A program made the position numbers and the translations under genes. A stretch of 64,000 nt of DNA, from contig NZ_VDMN01000008.1 in assembly GCF_006335145.1 (NCBI RefSeq), positions 1 through 64,000 on the forward strand, written 5' to 3'. Below, one piece after another: positions 9,952-18,600 of the stretch (the first letter of the stretch is position 1; every line of letters starts with the position of its first letter). The notes under the pieces were generated by a model that saw only the letters and a list, made by a program, of their open reading frames with translations, searched no databases and had not been told where the DNA came from. The DNA is from Aliirhizobium smilacinae (GTDB lineage Bacteria > Pseudomonadota > Alphaproteobacteria > Rhizobiales > Rhizobiaceae).

Positions 9952-10994
9952 CCACGGCGCGCACGCTGAAAACGCCACAGGAACTGCAGGCGGCCGGACT
10001 GCTCGATCCTGACCGGCTGGACGCGATCCGCGCCGTGGCGGATCGGTATGCGATCGCGCTGACGTCGACGGTTGTCTCGTTGATCGACAGCAAGGACCCG
10101 GACGATCCGATCGCCCGCCAATTCGTGCCGGATGCCGCCGAACTGGTGACGACGCCGGAAGAGCGCGAGGACCCGATCGGCGACGCCGCACACAGCCCGG
10201 TCAAGGGTATCGTTCATCGTTATCCCGACCGGGTGCTGCTGAAGGCAGTGCATATCTGCCCGGTCTATTGTCGTTTCTGTTTTCGCCGGGAGATGGTGGG
10301 GCCGCAGGGCGACGGTACGCTGGCGGCCGACGAGCTTTCAGTGGCACTCGATTACATTCGCGATCATCCGGAGATATGGGAAGTGATTCTCACCGGCGGC
10401 GACCCGCTGGTTCTGTCACCGCGCCGGCTGGGCGAGATCATGCGCGGCCTGGCGGCAATCGATCATGTGAAGATCGTCCGTTTCCACACCCGCGTGCCGG
10501 TGGTCGAGCCCGACCGCATCAACGAAGCGCTGATTGCGGCGCTCAGGGAAAGCGGCAAGGTCGTCTACATCGCGCTTCACGCAAACCATCCCCGGGAGAT
10601 GACGGCGGAAGCCCGCGCCGCCTCCGCACGGCTGGTCGATGCCGGTTTTGCGATGGTGAGCCAGACCGTACTCTTGAAAGGCATCAACGACGACCCGGCC
10701 GTACTGGGTGCGCTGATGAAGGCCTTTGTCGAGACGCGCGTCAAACCCTATTACCTGCATCATCCCGATCTTGCACCCGGAACCGGGCATTTCCGCATGG
10801 ATATCGAGGAAGGCCAGAAGATCGTCTCGGCGCTGCGCGGGACGATTTCCGGTCTCTGCCAGCCGACCTATGTGCTCGACATCCCGGGTGGTCATGGCAA
10901 GGCGGTGATCGGTGAAAGCGCCGTGCGTGGCGAAGGTGGCTGTTATTCGGTCAGCGATTTCCGCGGCGGCGAGCATCGGTATCCACCGGAGTAA
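9948..10994 (+). CDS. epmB: EF-P (R)-beta-lysine-forming lysine 2,3-aminomutase, radical SAM
   Basis: Converts L-lysine to (R)-beta-lysine for EpmA. The 348-residue protein has a radical-SAM CxxxCxxC cluster motif at Cys104, Cys108 and Cys111 in CPVYCRFCF, followed by the ILTGGDPLVL SAM-binding block and the PYYLHHPDLAPGTGHFR motif near the C-terminus. Length fits the short YjeK type, not the longer clostridial catabolic enzyme. The start is taken as TTG 9948, overlapping the epmA stop with GGAGG 7 bases upstream; a GTG at 9921 is possible but lies further inside epmA. No epmC hydroxylase is seen nearby. Confidence 0.92.
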   Translation: MTTARTLKTPQELQAAGLLDPDRLDAIRAVADRYAIALTSTVVSLIDSKDPDDPIARQFVPDAAELVTTPEEREDPIGDAAHSPVKGIVHRYPDRVLLKAVHICPVYCRFCFRREMVGPQGDGTLAADELSVALDYIRDHPEIWEVILTGGDPLVLSPRRLGEIMRGLAAIDHVKIVRFHTRVPVVEPDRINEALIAALRESGKVVYIALHANHPREMTAEARAASARLVDAGFAMVSQTVLLKGINDDPAVLGALMKAFVETRVKPYYLHHPDLAPGTGHFRMDIEEGQKIVSALRGTISGLCQPTYVLDIPGGHGKAVIGESAVRGEGGCYSVSDFRGGEHRYPPE

Positions 10995-11597
10995 AATCCG
11001 AACGCAGTAAGCCCTTGGTGATGCTCGGCATTTTCAAGATCGGCCGGGCCGCTGAAAGCTGCCTCGTAAGTTTTAGTTTATGTGACACCTCTCAGCGTCC
11101 CGTTCGGCAGTTTTTATCCGCGACTCCGGTCCCTCTGCCTTGGCCTTGCCGGATGATTTGTGTCGCCGGGTTTTCCGTTTTCACGGACGGACTTAATAAG
11201 CCCGGCGAAACCATCCCTGAAGCCACCCTGGTGTGCCGCACAGGCACATCCGACGCGCCGTTCGGGCATCAGAAACGGAAAGGCCGGTCCGAAACCTTAT
11301 CCGCTTCCCCCGTGTCGCCGGAGGGAGACCATTTTCCGCGGACCCCGGTGGTGACGGTTTACGTCATTCCTCCACCACCAGCGCCGGTCCCGTCTCGCCA
11401 GCACGCCTGCCGGTGTATCCGTGACGGAACGGAGGGATTGTAGGCACGGGTTTGGAAGGCGGGGATGAGAATTTGTGTAAGGGATTGGATTTGTTGAGGG
11501 GGAGAGTGGAAACGTCCCCGGTCTTTCGCCAGGGCTCAAGGCGTTCGTCCTTCGAAGCGATTGACCAGATCGTTTCGTCGGCTTCGCCAACCAGTCC
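10995..11597. other. 603-base gap without a supported gene; possible structured RNA
   Basis: Open frames on both strands here have no ribosome site or family features. The stretch contains a perfect 8-bp stem TCGCCGGG (11163-11170) / CCCGGCGA (11201-11208) enclosing a nested CCGT/ACGG stem, and a second hairpin GTGCC (11233-11237) / GGCAC (11243-11247). This density of pairing suggests a structured transcript or a dispersed intergenic element, but strand and identity cannot be settled. Confidence 0.3.
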
Positions 11598-12644
11598 TCA
11601 CCCACCGCAGGTCTTGCGCTCCGCAAACAGCGCCTGCAGCGTCTGCATCTGCGGGCGGTCGCCGCTTTCGGTCGGCTGGATGTTGAGCGGTTCCGACGGT
11701 TTCCACCAGTCTCCCGCCGCCCAATAGGACCAGCCGAGCCAGACATCCGGCCGGCTCTCGACCGCTGCCACCATATCCGTCAACGCCTGCTGGCAGATCG
11801 GCATGGTCGAAACGGCGAACTCTCCCAGGAAACCGCGGCGTCCTTGGGCAGCGAGCCAGTCTCCCATGTCATGGACGGCCTTCACGGCATCCACTGCCCG
11901 CGTGCATTCCTCGTTCTTTCCAGAAAAATCGACATCGAGATATTGATGGACTTCAAAGGCGTAATTGTTGCCGGGATCAGCCACGCCCGTCATCACGCTG
12001 GCGTTCGGCATGCCGTAATCCCCGCCGGACCAGCTATGCGCACCGGTCCATGCCGTGCCCGGCACGAGGATCAGGTTATCCGCACCGCTCTGGCGGATCG
12101 CCGATATCGCCCCGTTGGCGGCCGAAAGCCAGTCCTCGGCGGATATGCCGTAAGGCTCGTTCATCAACCCGAACAGGACCTCGTCCTGACCGGAAAACAC
12201 CGTCGCCAGACGCCGCCAGAAATCTGCAAATGCGCTTTGCGGCACCGCTTCGGAGCCGATGATCTGGTCTCCGTAGCGAGCATAATTATGCGGATCGAGA
12301 ACCACCTGCATGCCGGCGGAGCGGATGGCTTTCACCGTGGCGCGCAGCCGTCTCAATTCGGCGGTGTCGAACTTGTCGTAGAGTTTCGGCTGCAGGCGCT
12401 CCCACAGAAAGGGCAGCCGCACGCCGGTAAAACCCTTGTCCTTGAAATAAGCGATCGTCTTTTCGGACGGATAGACGTAACCCGTCCCGTAATCCTGACC
12501 AAGGCTGCCGAATTCGGCGCCTGCGAGATTGATGCCTCTCATGCACTCCGCCGACTGTGCCGACCCTGCCGCAACCGCAACACAGGAAAGGGCGACGGCA
12601 AGCCGCCGCGCATAAGCTTTGTATCCTGTCAGGCGTCCGTTCAC
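11598..12644 (-). CDS. Secreted glycoside hydrolase family 5 (endoglucanase-like)
   Basis: A 348-residue exported beta-glycanase candidate. The first ~32 residues form a signal peptide (basic start, hydrophobic LAVALSCVAVAAGSAQSA, probable cleavage after AQSA). The mature part opens with RGINLAGAEFG, typical of GH5. The two catalytic glutamates are visible: Glu163 in LMNEPYG (acid/base) and Glu275 in GFLGEFAV (nucleophile), with the conserved His in DPHNYARYG and in EVHQYLD. The substrate is probably a beta-1,4-glucan (own cellulose, or plant wall), but GH5 is broad. It stands alone, divergent from purU with 288 bases between the starts. Confidence 0.9.
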   Translation of the reverse strand: MNGRLTGYKAYARRLAVALSCVAVAAGSAQSAECMRGINLAGAEFGSLGQDYGTGYVYPSEKTIAYFKDKGFTGVRLPFLWERLQPKLYDKFDTAELRRLRATVKAIRSAGMQVVLDPHNYARYGDQIIGSEAVPQSAFADFWRRLATVFSGQDEVLFGLMNEPYGISAEDWLSAANGAISAIRQSGADNLILVPGTAWTGAHSWSGGDYGMPNASVMTGVADPGNNYAFEVHQYLDVDFSGKNEECTRAVDAVKAVHDMGDWLAAQGRRGFLGEFAVSTMPICQQALTDMVAAVESRPDVWLGWSYWAAGDWWKPSEPLNIQPTESGDRPQMQTLQALFAERKTCGG

Positions 12645-12932
12645 GCTTCTTCTCCAGTATCGCGCGCTACCCTCGCATCAGCAACTTATGAAATCGCTAA
12701 TGGGGGACGAAAGCATTCACGTCGCGACACGGCGGTCCTGCACCCGCGAAAGACGCAATGGGGACGGAGTTTTATACCGCCGCGCCTAATGTGACGCAGG
12801 CAGGAGCGATGACAAGCGGCACGAAACGAAGAAAAAGTAATCGCGGGCAAGAGATACGGTTTATATCGGGCGCCTTCGCATATAGGTCATTGCTGCTGAG
12901 TGCAGCCCAGGGAATTGCAGGGGAAACGACGA

Positions 12933-13823
12933 ATGACGATGAAAAGCTATGTCCTGACCGTATCGTGCAAGTCCACACGAGGGATCGTGGCGGCGATATC
13001 CGGCTTTCTTGCCGAAAAGGGTTGCAACATCATCGATAGTTCGCAGTTCGACGACCTGGATACCGGCAAGTTCTTCATGCGGGTCAGCTTCATTTCCGAA
13101 CAGGGTGCCGATCGCGAAGCGCTTTTGGCCGGTTTTGCGCCGGTTGCGGAAAAACTCGGCATGGATTGGGACGTTTTCGATTCGGCAGAACGGATGAAAG
13201 TCCTGTTGATGGTTTCCCGTTTCGGCCACTGCCTCAACGACCTTCTGTATCGCTGGAAGATCGGCGCCCTGCCGATCGACATCGTCGGCGTCGTTTCCAA
13301 CCATTTCGACTACCAGAAACTGGTGGTCAACAACGACATTCCCTTCCACCACATCAAGGTGACGAAGGACAACAAGCCGCAGGCCGAAGCCCAGTTGCTG
13401 GAAGTCGTCGAGACCAGCGGCACCGAGCTTGTCGTTCTGGCGCGCTACATGCAGGTTCTGTCCGACCAGCTCTGCACAAAAATGTCGGGCCGGATCATCA
13501 ACATCCACCATTCCTTCCTGCCGAGCTTCAAGGGCGCCAACCCTTACAAACAGGCCTATCAGCGCGGCGTGAAGCTGATTGGCGCGACAGCGCATTACGT
13601 TACCGCCGATCTCGACGAAGGCCCGATCATCGAGCAGGACACGGTGCGCGTAACGCATGCGCAGTCGCCTGATGATTATGTTTCGCTGGGCCGCGATGTC
13701 GAAAGCCAGGTTCTGGCGCGGGCCATTCATGCCCATATCCACCACCGGACTTTCATCAACGGCAACCGCACCGTGGTGTTCCCGCCGAGCCCCGGTTCCT
13801 ACGCATCCGAGCGTATGGGATAG
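12933..13823 (+). CDS. purU: Formyltetrahydrofolate deformylase
   Basis: Hydrolyses 10-formyl-THF to THF and formate, balancing one-carbon pools and feeding formate to purine synthesis. The 296-residue protein has an N-terminal ACT domain (about 5-85; VLTVSCKSTRGIVAAISGFLAEKG) and a C-terminal formyltransferase domain with NIHHSFLPSFKGANPYKQA and the GATAHYVTADLDEGPII motif containing the catalytic His and Asp. ATG 12933 is chosen because AGGGGAAA precedes it and it begins directly at the ACT domain; an in-frame start at 12900 has no site. A formate dehydrogenase locus lies in the same window at 57 kb, an interesting but possibly chance link. Confidence 0.95.
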   Translation: MTMKSYVLTVSCKSTRGIVAAISGFLAEKGCNIIDSSQFDDLDTGKFFMRVSFISEQGADREALLAGFAPVAEKLGMDWDVFDSAERMKVLLMVSRFGHCLNDLLYRWKIGALPIDIVGVVSNHFDYQKLVVNNDIPFHHIKVTKDNKPQAEAQLLEVVETSGTELVVLARYMQVLSDQLCTKMSGRIINIHHSFLPSFKGANPYKQAYQRGVKLIGATAHYVTADLDEGPIIEQDTVRVTHAQSPDDYVSLGRDVESQVLARAIHAHIHHRTFINGNRTVVFPPSPGSYASERMG

Positions 13824-13909
13824 TTCACTTCAGCAAGAGCTGAAAAGCCCTATGGACGCGGCGTTTCCCTGCGCTATCCTCTCGTGAAGGTTTATACCGG
13901 AGAGTGAGA

Positions 13910-16588
13910 ATGCCAGACGACGCGTCCGAAGTGCTTGAAGCCCCCGTCATCACCGATGACCATGACGACGGCGTGTCGCTGGATGCGGTGGATGCCCTGT
14001 TGCGAGAGCATTGGGGCCTCTCCGGCCAGATCTTTCCCGTGGAGGAAAGTGGGCACCCGGGATACCTGGTGGACAACGGCCACCTCCGCTATTTCCTCGA
14101 TATCCGGCAGGCTTCCGACGAGCCGGCGCTGCGGGCCGAACACGAGGTCATGCGCCATATCATCCGAAGCCCGGACGGGCCGCCGGTACCCGAACCGGTA
14201 GCGACCAAACAGGGATCGGACCTTCTGACCGTCGAGATTGGAGGGAAGGATCATGCCGTCCGGTTGCTGACGGTCCTCGATGGCGATCCGCCGCCCGAGG
14301 ATCGGGAAGTCACCTTGGAGGCCGCCGCGGCGCTTGGCGCATTGATTGCAGGGCTTGCGAAAAGCCTTGAAGACTTCGATCCCGATCTCTGGAACGGCGA
14401 ACACGAGGACGAATTGCGAAAGGCGGGGCCGCGCACGGTGTCGCTTCTTTCTGCAGTCACCGACCAGGAAGCGCGCGACACGATTGCCCGCGCCATGGTC
14501 TCCGCATTACGCCGCATTCATCCGCTGACAGCCGACTTTCGCATCGGTCTTGTAATTCCGGATCTCGGTGCCGGAGACCTGGTCGGCGAAACCGATGGCA
14601 AGGACTGGCATCCGACGGGAATTACCGCCCTTAGCGGATTATCGCGAAGCTGGTATGTCGCAGCTCTTGCCAAGGCATGCGCCCGCATCGTCACCAGTCA
14701 GGGCGGCGAGCCCATGTCGATCCTGCCGACCGTTGGCGCCTATCATGCGATCGACCCGCTGAATGCCAGCGAGCTGGAGGCACTCTGGCCGCTTGTCATC
14801 GCCGACATCGCGTTTTCGGCAGCTCTGGCCGAAAACGGCCACGCACTGGCACCGGACGACAAGGCCGCCGCCGAGGAAGCAAGGGAGCGCCGTCAGGTCC
14901 TGATCAACGCCTCGACGGTCACGGCGGCCTATATGCACGCCTCGATCCAGGAAACCTGCCGCATCGAGACAGTCCCTCTCGATCTCGGCCCGCTTCTGCC
15001 GGACCTCGATACCGACCGGATCCAGCTCGTAGACCTGAGCCCGGCAAGCTCGCTTTTCCATTCCGGCAACTGGATGGACCCCGATTGCGACTGGCGGCTT
15101 CTTGCCCGCGTCGCCTGGGATACCGGCATGGGCAGCACCCGTTATGGCGAATACCGCCTGTCGAGAAGCAAGCCGGAAACGGGCGACGCCGAACCGCAGA
15201 ATGTCGCCCTGCATGTGGATGTCTGCCTGCCGACGGGAACTGCGCTTGCCGCGCCGTTCAGCGGCACGGTGGTCCAGGTCTCGCCGCAACTGTCGCTGCG
15301 CGGCGAAACCGTGACGCTGCTTCTTGAGGGCATCGAGGCCGCGATAGAGGAAGGCGCGGAAGTCGGCACTGGAGACAGGCTCGGCACGGTTGCCGGCGCG
15401 GCCGATTCGGTCGGCGGACTGCGGTTGAGACTGTCGAGCGACCCGGACGGCGAACCGCCTTTGTTCTGCCGGCCGTCGGAGGCTTCCGTGTGGCGTCGCC
15501 TCGCCCCCTCACCTTCCACGCTGCTCGGGATCGATCGCGATGCGCCTCCTGCCATTTCGGGCCGGGAGGTACGGGGCTGGCGTGAATTCGTCTATGACGA
15601 AACCGGCGGCGTGCTTCTGGATTTCAGCGGCAGCGCACCGCTGATCGGCCACGGGCATCCGGCACTGGCGACTGCCAGTTACCAGCAACATCTGCGGATC
15701 ACCGCCGCCTATGACGGAAGTGCTGAGGCGGAGGCCTTGAGACAGGCGCTTCTGGAAATCGCACCGGCCGGCTTTACCGACGTCGTCCTGTTTCAGGACC
15801 GGCGATCCGCTATCGAGGCAATCAACGAGATCGCCGTAACCATGGATGCGACCAAAGCCAGGGCTGCGATTGCGGCCTATCAGGAAAACAGCGCATCGGA
15901 CGAGCCGGATGAACCGATGCAAGAAGAAGACCTTCCCTATGTCGAGACCGACGAACGGGCAGGCCATGATGATGGCGGCAGTGCCGCACCGCTGATTATC
16001 GAGCCTCTGCCCGGTTTTGCCGGTCTGGCGGAACACGCTGCGGCGGCGCGGGAAGAGGGCCGGGTGATCATCGTCGATGAGACCCGGACCGGCTACGGCC
16101 GCTTGGGCGAAACAGTCTGGGGTATCGAGCGCGAGGCGGTTACGGCCGATCTCCTGCTGGCGGGCAGCAGCGATGGCGGCCGATTGTCTTTCGTTTTCTG
16201 CCAGGAGGATCTCGCAGAAGCCTTGGCTCCGCTGGCAGAGCCCGTCTCGCCGGTGGAAGCCGCCACGGCATTGGCCGCGCTTGCGGTGTTGCGCCAAGAA
16301 AACCTGCAGGCGAATGCCGTTGCCATGGGCGGCATTCTCGAAAAAGGCCTGAGGCAACTTGCCGATGAAAGCACTCGGATCGAAAAAGTCGAAGGAAGCG
16401 GATTGGCATGGACAATACAACTCTTGGAAGAAGACGCGGAATCATGGGATGCGCTTGACGGCCATGTTCTGCATGACGTCGATCGATCCGGCAGGCTGGT
16501 CCTGGCACCGCCTCTTTGCGTCAGCGAGACGAGCATAAACCTCTGCATCGACCACCTCCGCAATGTCCTGCGTCTTCCGCCAAAGTGA
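13910..16588 (+). CDS. Decayed three-domain fusion: kinase-like, M23-like and class III aminotransferase-like
   Basis: An 892-residue protein laid out like the known phosphotransferase-peptidase M23-aminotransferase III fusions, which are usually about 1000 residues. The kinase-like part spans about 25-370, the M23-like part about 430-530 (LPTGTALAAPFSGTV), and the PLP-fold part about 555-890 (DFSGSAPLIGHGHP, IIVDETRTGYGRLG, ending LAPPLCVSETS). Key residues look lost: the nucleotide lysine is Asp64 in YFLDI, the expected HGD loop is absent, the M23 His ligand is replaced, and the PLP lysine position reads AGSSDGG. The part between the small and large PLP subdomains is shortened and acidic (DEPDEPMQEEDLP). 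The frame is intact, so it may be a scaffold or regulator rather than an enzyme. ATG 13910 has GGAG 8 bases upstream. Confidence 0.72.
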   Translation: MPDDASEVLEAPVITDDHDDGVSLDAVDALLREHWGLSGQIFPVEESGHPGYLVDNGHLRYFLDIRQASDEPALRAEHEVMRHIIRSPDGPPVPEPVATKQGSDLLTVEIGGKDHAVRLLTVLDGDPPPEDREVTLEAAAALGALIAGLAKSLEDFDPDLWNGEHEDELRKAGPRTVSLLSAVTDQEARDTIARAMVSALRRIHPLTADFRIGLVIPDLGAGDLVGETDGKDWHPTGITALSGLSRSWYVAALAKACARIVTSQGGEPMSILPTVGAYHAIDPLNASELEALWPLVIADIAFSAALAENGHALAPDDKAAAEEARERRQVLINASTVTAAYMHASIQETCRIETVPLDLGPLLPDLDTDRIQLVDLSPASSLFHSGNWMDPDCDWRLLARVAWDTGMGSTRYGEYRLSRSKPETGDAEPQNVALHVDVCLPTGTALAAPFSGTVVQVSPQLSLRGETVTLLLEGIEAAIEEGAEVGTGDRLGTVAGAADSVGGLRLRLSSDPDGEPPLFCRPSEASVWRRLAPSPSTLLGIDRDAPPAISGREVRGWREFVYDETGGVLLDFSGSAPLIGHGHPALATASYQQHLRITAAYDGSAEAEALRQALLEIAPAGFTDVVLFQDRRSAIEAINEIAVTMDATKARAAIAAYQENSASDEPDEPMQEEDLPYVETDERAGHDDGGSAAPLIIEPLPGFAGLAEHAAAAREEGRVIIVDETRTGYGRLGETVWGIEREAVTADLLLAGSSDGGRLSFVFCQEDLAEALAPLAEPVSPVEAATALAALAVLRQENLQANAVAMGGILEKGLRQLADESTRIEKVEGSGLAWTIQLLEEDAESWDALDGHVLHDVDRSGRLVLAPPLCVSETSINLCIDHLRNVLRLPPK

Positions 16589-16774
16589 AATTTAACTTCC
16601 CCCTCGCCCTTGTTTGGCGAGTGCCGCTCCCTAACTTAGCCTAGCTGGAGTGACCGGCGGGATTGCGAACGTAATTTCACAATATCGCCTTTCTCCTGTC
16701 ATCATGCAGAAAAATATTCTGTCTAAATAGGATTTCATTGATCGCTGGGCCAGTTTCGGCTAGGGTGATCGGTG

Positions 16775-16794
16775 GTCAGAAAATCGATTCTGAC
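16775..16794. promoter_or_regulatory. Perfect inverted repeat upstream of the 30-codon gene
   Basis: GTCAGAA (16775-16781) and TTCTGAC (16788-16794) are exact complements around a 6-base spacer, ending 31 bases before an ATG with a strong ribosome site. It could be an operator for an unknown dimeric regulator or a leader hairpin. No T-run follows, so a terminator is unlikely. Confidence 0.45.
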
Positions 16795-16825
16795 TTAATC
16801 GCGCAACACGTAGAAGGAGAATTGC

Positions 16826-16918
16826 ATGTCTGATATTACACGCGATATCGCCTTCATTCGGCATGCGCTCGATATGAATGGCACGGATCGCTGCTCCCTT
16901 CCGTGCTGTCGAATGTAA
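16826..16918 (+). CDS. Putative 30-residue small protein
   Basis: A short frame beginning MSDITRDIAFIRHALDMNG and ending CSLPCCRM. Support comes from a near-perfect ribosome site (AAGGAGA about 7 bases before the ATG) and the inverted repeat just upstream. Three cysteines fall in the last ten residues. No family is recognised. It overlaps in another frame the extended version of the following gene, so it could also be a leader peptide or the front end of a frameshifted gene. Confidence 0.45.
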   Translation: MSDITRDIAFIRHALDMNGTDRCSLPCCRM

Positions 16919-16995
16919 CGCTTCCGGTTCTATTCGTTCCTGAAATTATCATTCGTTTTGCGCTGCTCGACATGCAGCCAATGCGGGAGTCTGTT

Positions 16996-17193
16996 ATGCA
17001 GAAGCAAGTTATTGAATTCGCCGGCGAGCCCGTCGGCATCGTCATACCGGATGAAAACCGTTTGAAATTCATCGCGGTGAAATTCCACGTCATCGATCTC
17101 GACGAACAGCGTTTCGATTCGCCCGACGATGTACGTCTGGCGATCAGCAAGCTGGTCGCATCGAGAAAATCGGCGCCGGTCGCGCACGTCTAG
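16996..17193 (+). CDS. Small conserved-looking hypothetical protein, 65 residues
   Basis: Protein begins MQKQVIEFAGEPVGIVIPDE and continues NRLKFIAVKFHVIDLDEQRF, ending in a helical DVRLAISKLVASRK. It reads like a folded small cytosolic protein (alternating strands then a helix) without signal or membrane segments. ATG 16996 is chosen because GGGAG lies 6 bases upstream; the frame is open back to GTG 16903, but that part is hydrophobic and lacks a ribosome site. A terminator follows directly. I do not recognise the family; similar short proteins are common in rhizobia. Confidence 0.65.
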   Translation: MQKQVIEFAGEPVGIVIPDENRLKFIAVKFHVIDLDEQRFDSPDDVRLAISKLVASRKSAPVAHV

Positions 17194-17218
17194 GCGTGCC
17201 CCCGGATGACAGATGCAG

Positions 17219-17243
17219 AAAAGCCGCCCTCGAGGCGGCTTTT
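17219..17243. terminator. Bidirectional rho-independent terminator
   Basis: AAAAGCCGCC (17219-17228) and GGCGGCTTTT (17234-17243) form a perfect 10-bp stem with a 5-base CTCGA loop and a following TTGTTTT. It separates the small plus-strand gene from the convergent minus-strand Lrp-type gene. Confidence 0.88.
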
Positions 17244-17273
17244 GTTTTGAATGGCTGGCGGCGATCGCGTGGC

Positions 17274-17510
17274 TCAGAAAGCCGTGAAGGTGATCGTCGT
17301 CAGCGACCGTTCGATACCCTCGATGCAGGCGATCTTTTCGTTGACGAAACGGCCGATCTCCGCCTCGTCGCTGATATAGACCTTCAGCAGCAGATCCCAT
17401 TCACCGCTAGTGGAATAAAGCTCGGACACGAGCTCGGTCTTGTAAATGGCGTCGGCAACCTCGTAGGTCTTGCCGGGCTTGCAGCGGAGCTGCACGAAGA
17501 TTGGTTTCAT
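17274..17510 (-). CDS. Stand-alone Lrp/AsnC ligand-binding (RAM) domain protein
   Basis: A 78-residue protein corresponding only to the C-terminal ligand-sensing domain of Lrp/AsnC regulators. It shows the pattern FVQLRCKPGKTYEVADAI, then VSELYSTSGEWDLLLKVYI and a final IEGIERSLTTITF, with no DNA-binding helix-turn-helix. Such proteins form ring-shaped oligomers that bind amino acids and may co-assemble with full-length Lrp proteins. It lies 68 bases downstream of, and in the same direction as, a LysR gene next to an amino acid catabolic operon, which suggests a sensory role there. Confidence 0.85.
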   Translation of the reverse strand: MKPIFVQLRCKPGKTYEVADAIYKTELVSELYSTSGEWDLLLKVYISDEAEIGRFVNEKIACIEGIERSLTTITFTAF

Positions 17511-17578
17511 GGGGTTCGCTTAGCCTTTGTGGACTGACTGACGGGCCGGCTCTGCGGCCGCGATGATCGTATGACTGA

Positions 17579-18502
17579 CTATTGGCCGATGGAAACAGAA
17601 GGCGCAAGCGGATCCGACCGGATCTCGGCGACGATCCAGTCACGAAAGGCAGCAAGCGGCGGATAGCTCGCCCGGTCCGGCATATAGGCAAGATAATATT
17701 GCCCGGTCGGCATCGGTTCGGCTTCAACGCCAAGAACCAGCTGTCCCTCCTCCAGTTCCCGCTCGATCAGGAACCGGGGCAGGAGTGCAGCCCCCAGGCC
17801 GGACCGTGCCGCCTCAACCATCGTGGTGAACTGGTCGAACAGCATGCCATGCACAGTATCGAACGGGACCTTGTTTCGGCCCAGCCACAATTCCCAGGCA
17901 TCCGGCCGCGTGCTCAAATGCAGAAGCGGCACTTTCAGCAAATCTGCGGGCGCCGACAGGCCATGGCGCATGCGGAATTCGGGGCTGCAGGCCGGCACCG
18001 TTTCCTCATCCATCAGAAAACTCAACGCAGCACCCGGCCAGCGCGCCACACCGAAATGGATCGCCGCATCCAGCGTATCGAAGCGGAAGTCGAACGGCTC
18101 CAGCCGGGTGATCAGATTGACCACCATGCCGGGATGCTGATCGAGAAATTTTCCGATGCGCGGCGTGAGCCAGCGCGTACCGAAAAACGGTAGGATGGCG
18201 AGGTTGAGCGTGCCGCCGGCGGGATTGGCCCGCAAGTTGAGGGAGGCGTTCGAAATACGTCGCAACGCCTCGCGAACTTCGCGTGCATAGGCGTCGCCGG
18301 CAAGCGTCAGCCGGATCGTTTGGCGCTCGCGCAGAAACAACGCCACGCCGAGCTGTTTTTCCAGCGCCGAAATCTGCCGGCTGACGGCGCTTTGGGTAAG
18401 GCCGAGCTCGTTGGCAGCCGCCGTGACGCTGCCGGTGCGTGCCGCAGCCTCGAATGCGGAGAGCAGCGAGAATGATGGAAGGAACCGGCGAGGTGGGAGC
18501 AT
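17579..18502 (-). CDS. LysR-family transcriptional regulator (GcvA-like)
   Basis: A 307-residue regulator with an N-terminal winged helix (about 8-67; FEAAARTGSVTAAANELGLTQSAVSRQISALEKQLG) and a two-lobed substrate-binding domain. The opening RRFLPSFSLLSAFEAAARTGSV and the PWLTP-like RWLTPRIGKFLDQHPG resemble the GcvA subgroup. It is divergent from an FAD-dependent amino acid oxidase gene with 98 bases between starts, the classic layout for a LysR activator of the adjacent operon responding to its substrate. The inducer is not known; a pipecolate or lysine derivative is a guess from the neighbours. Confidence 0.9.
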   Translation of the reverse strand: MLPPRRFLPSFSLLSAFEAAARTGSVTAAANELGLTQSAVSRQISALEKQLGVALFLRERQTIRLTLAGDAYAREVREALRRISNASLNLRANPAGGTLNLAILPFFGTRWLTPRIGKFLDQHPGMVVNLITRLEPFDFRFDTLDAAIHFGVARWPGAALSFLMDEETVPACSPEFRMRHGLSAPADLLKVPLLHLSTRPDAWELWLGRNKVPFDTVHGMLFDQFTTMVEAARSGLGAALLPRFLIERELEEGQLVLGVEAEPMPTGQYYLAYMPDRASYPPLAAFRDWIVAEIRSDPLAPSVSIGQ

Positions 18503-18600
18503 GTCATTCCTCCAGCGAATGACCTAATGAGATTATGTCGATATTCATCGGGAAATCGCCTCTGTAAAGTCGGGCAAACAATAAAATTCGGGAACTTTTC

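Noticed and set aside
11015..11746. Open frames of 142 (plus) and 149 (minus) residues in the gap after epmB
   Set aside because: Low-complexity Arg/Pro-rich translations without ribosome sites; the minus frame also runs into the GH5 gene in a wrong frame.
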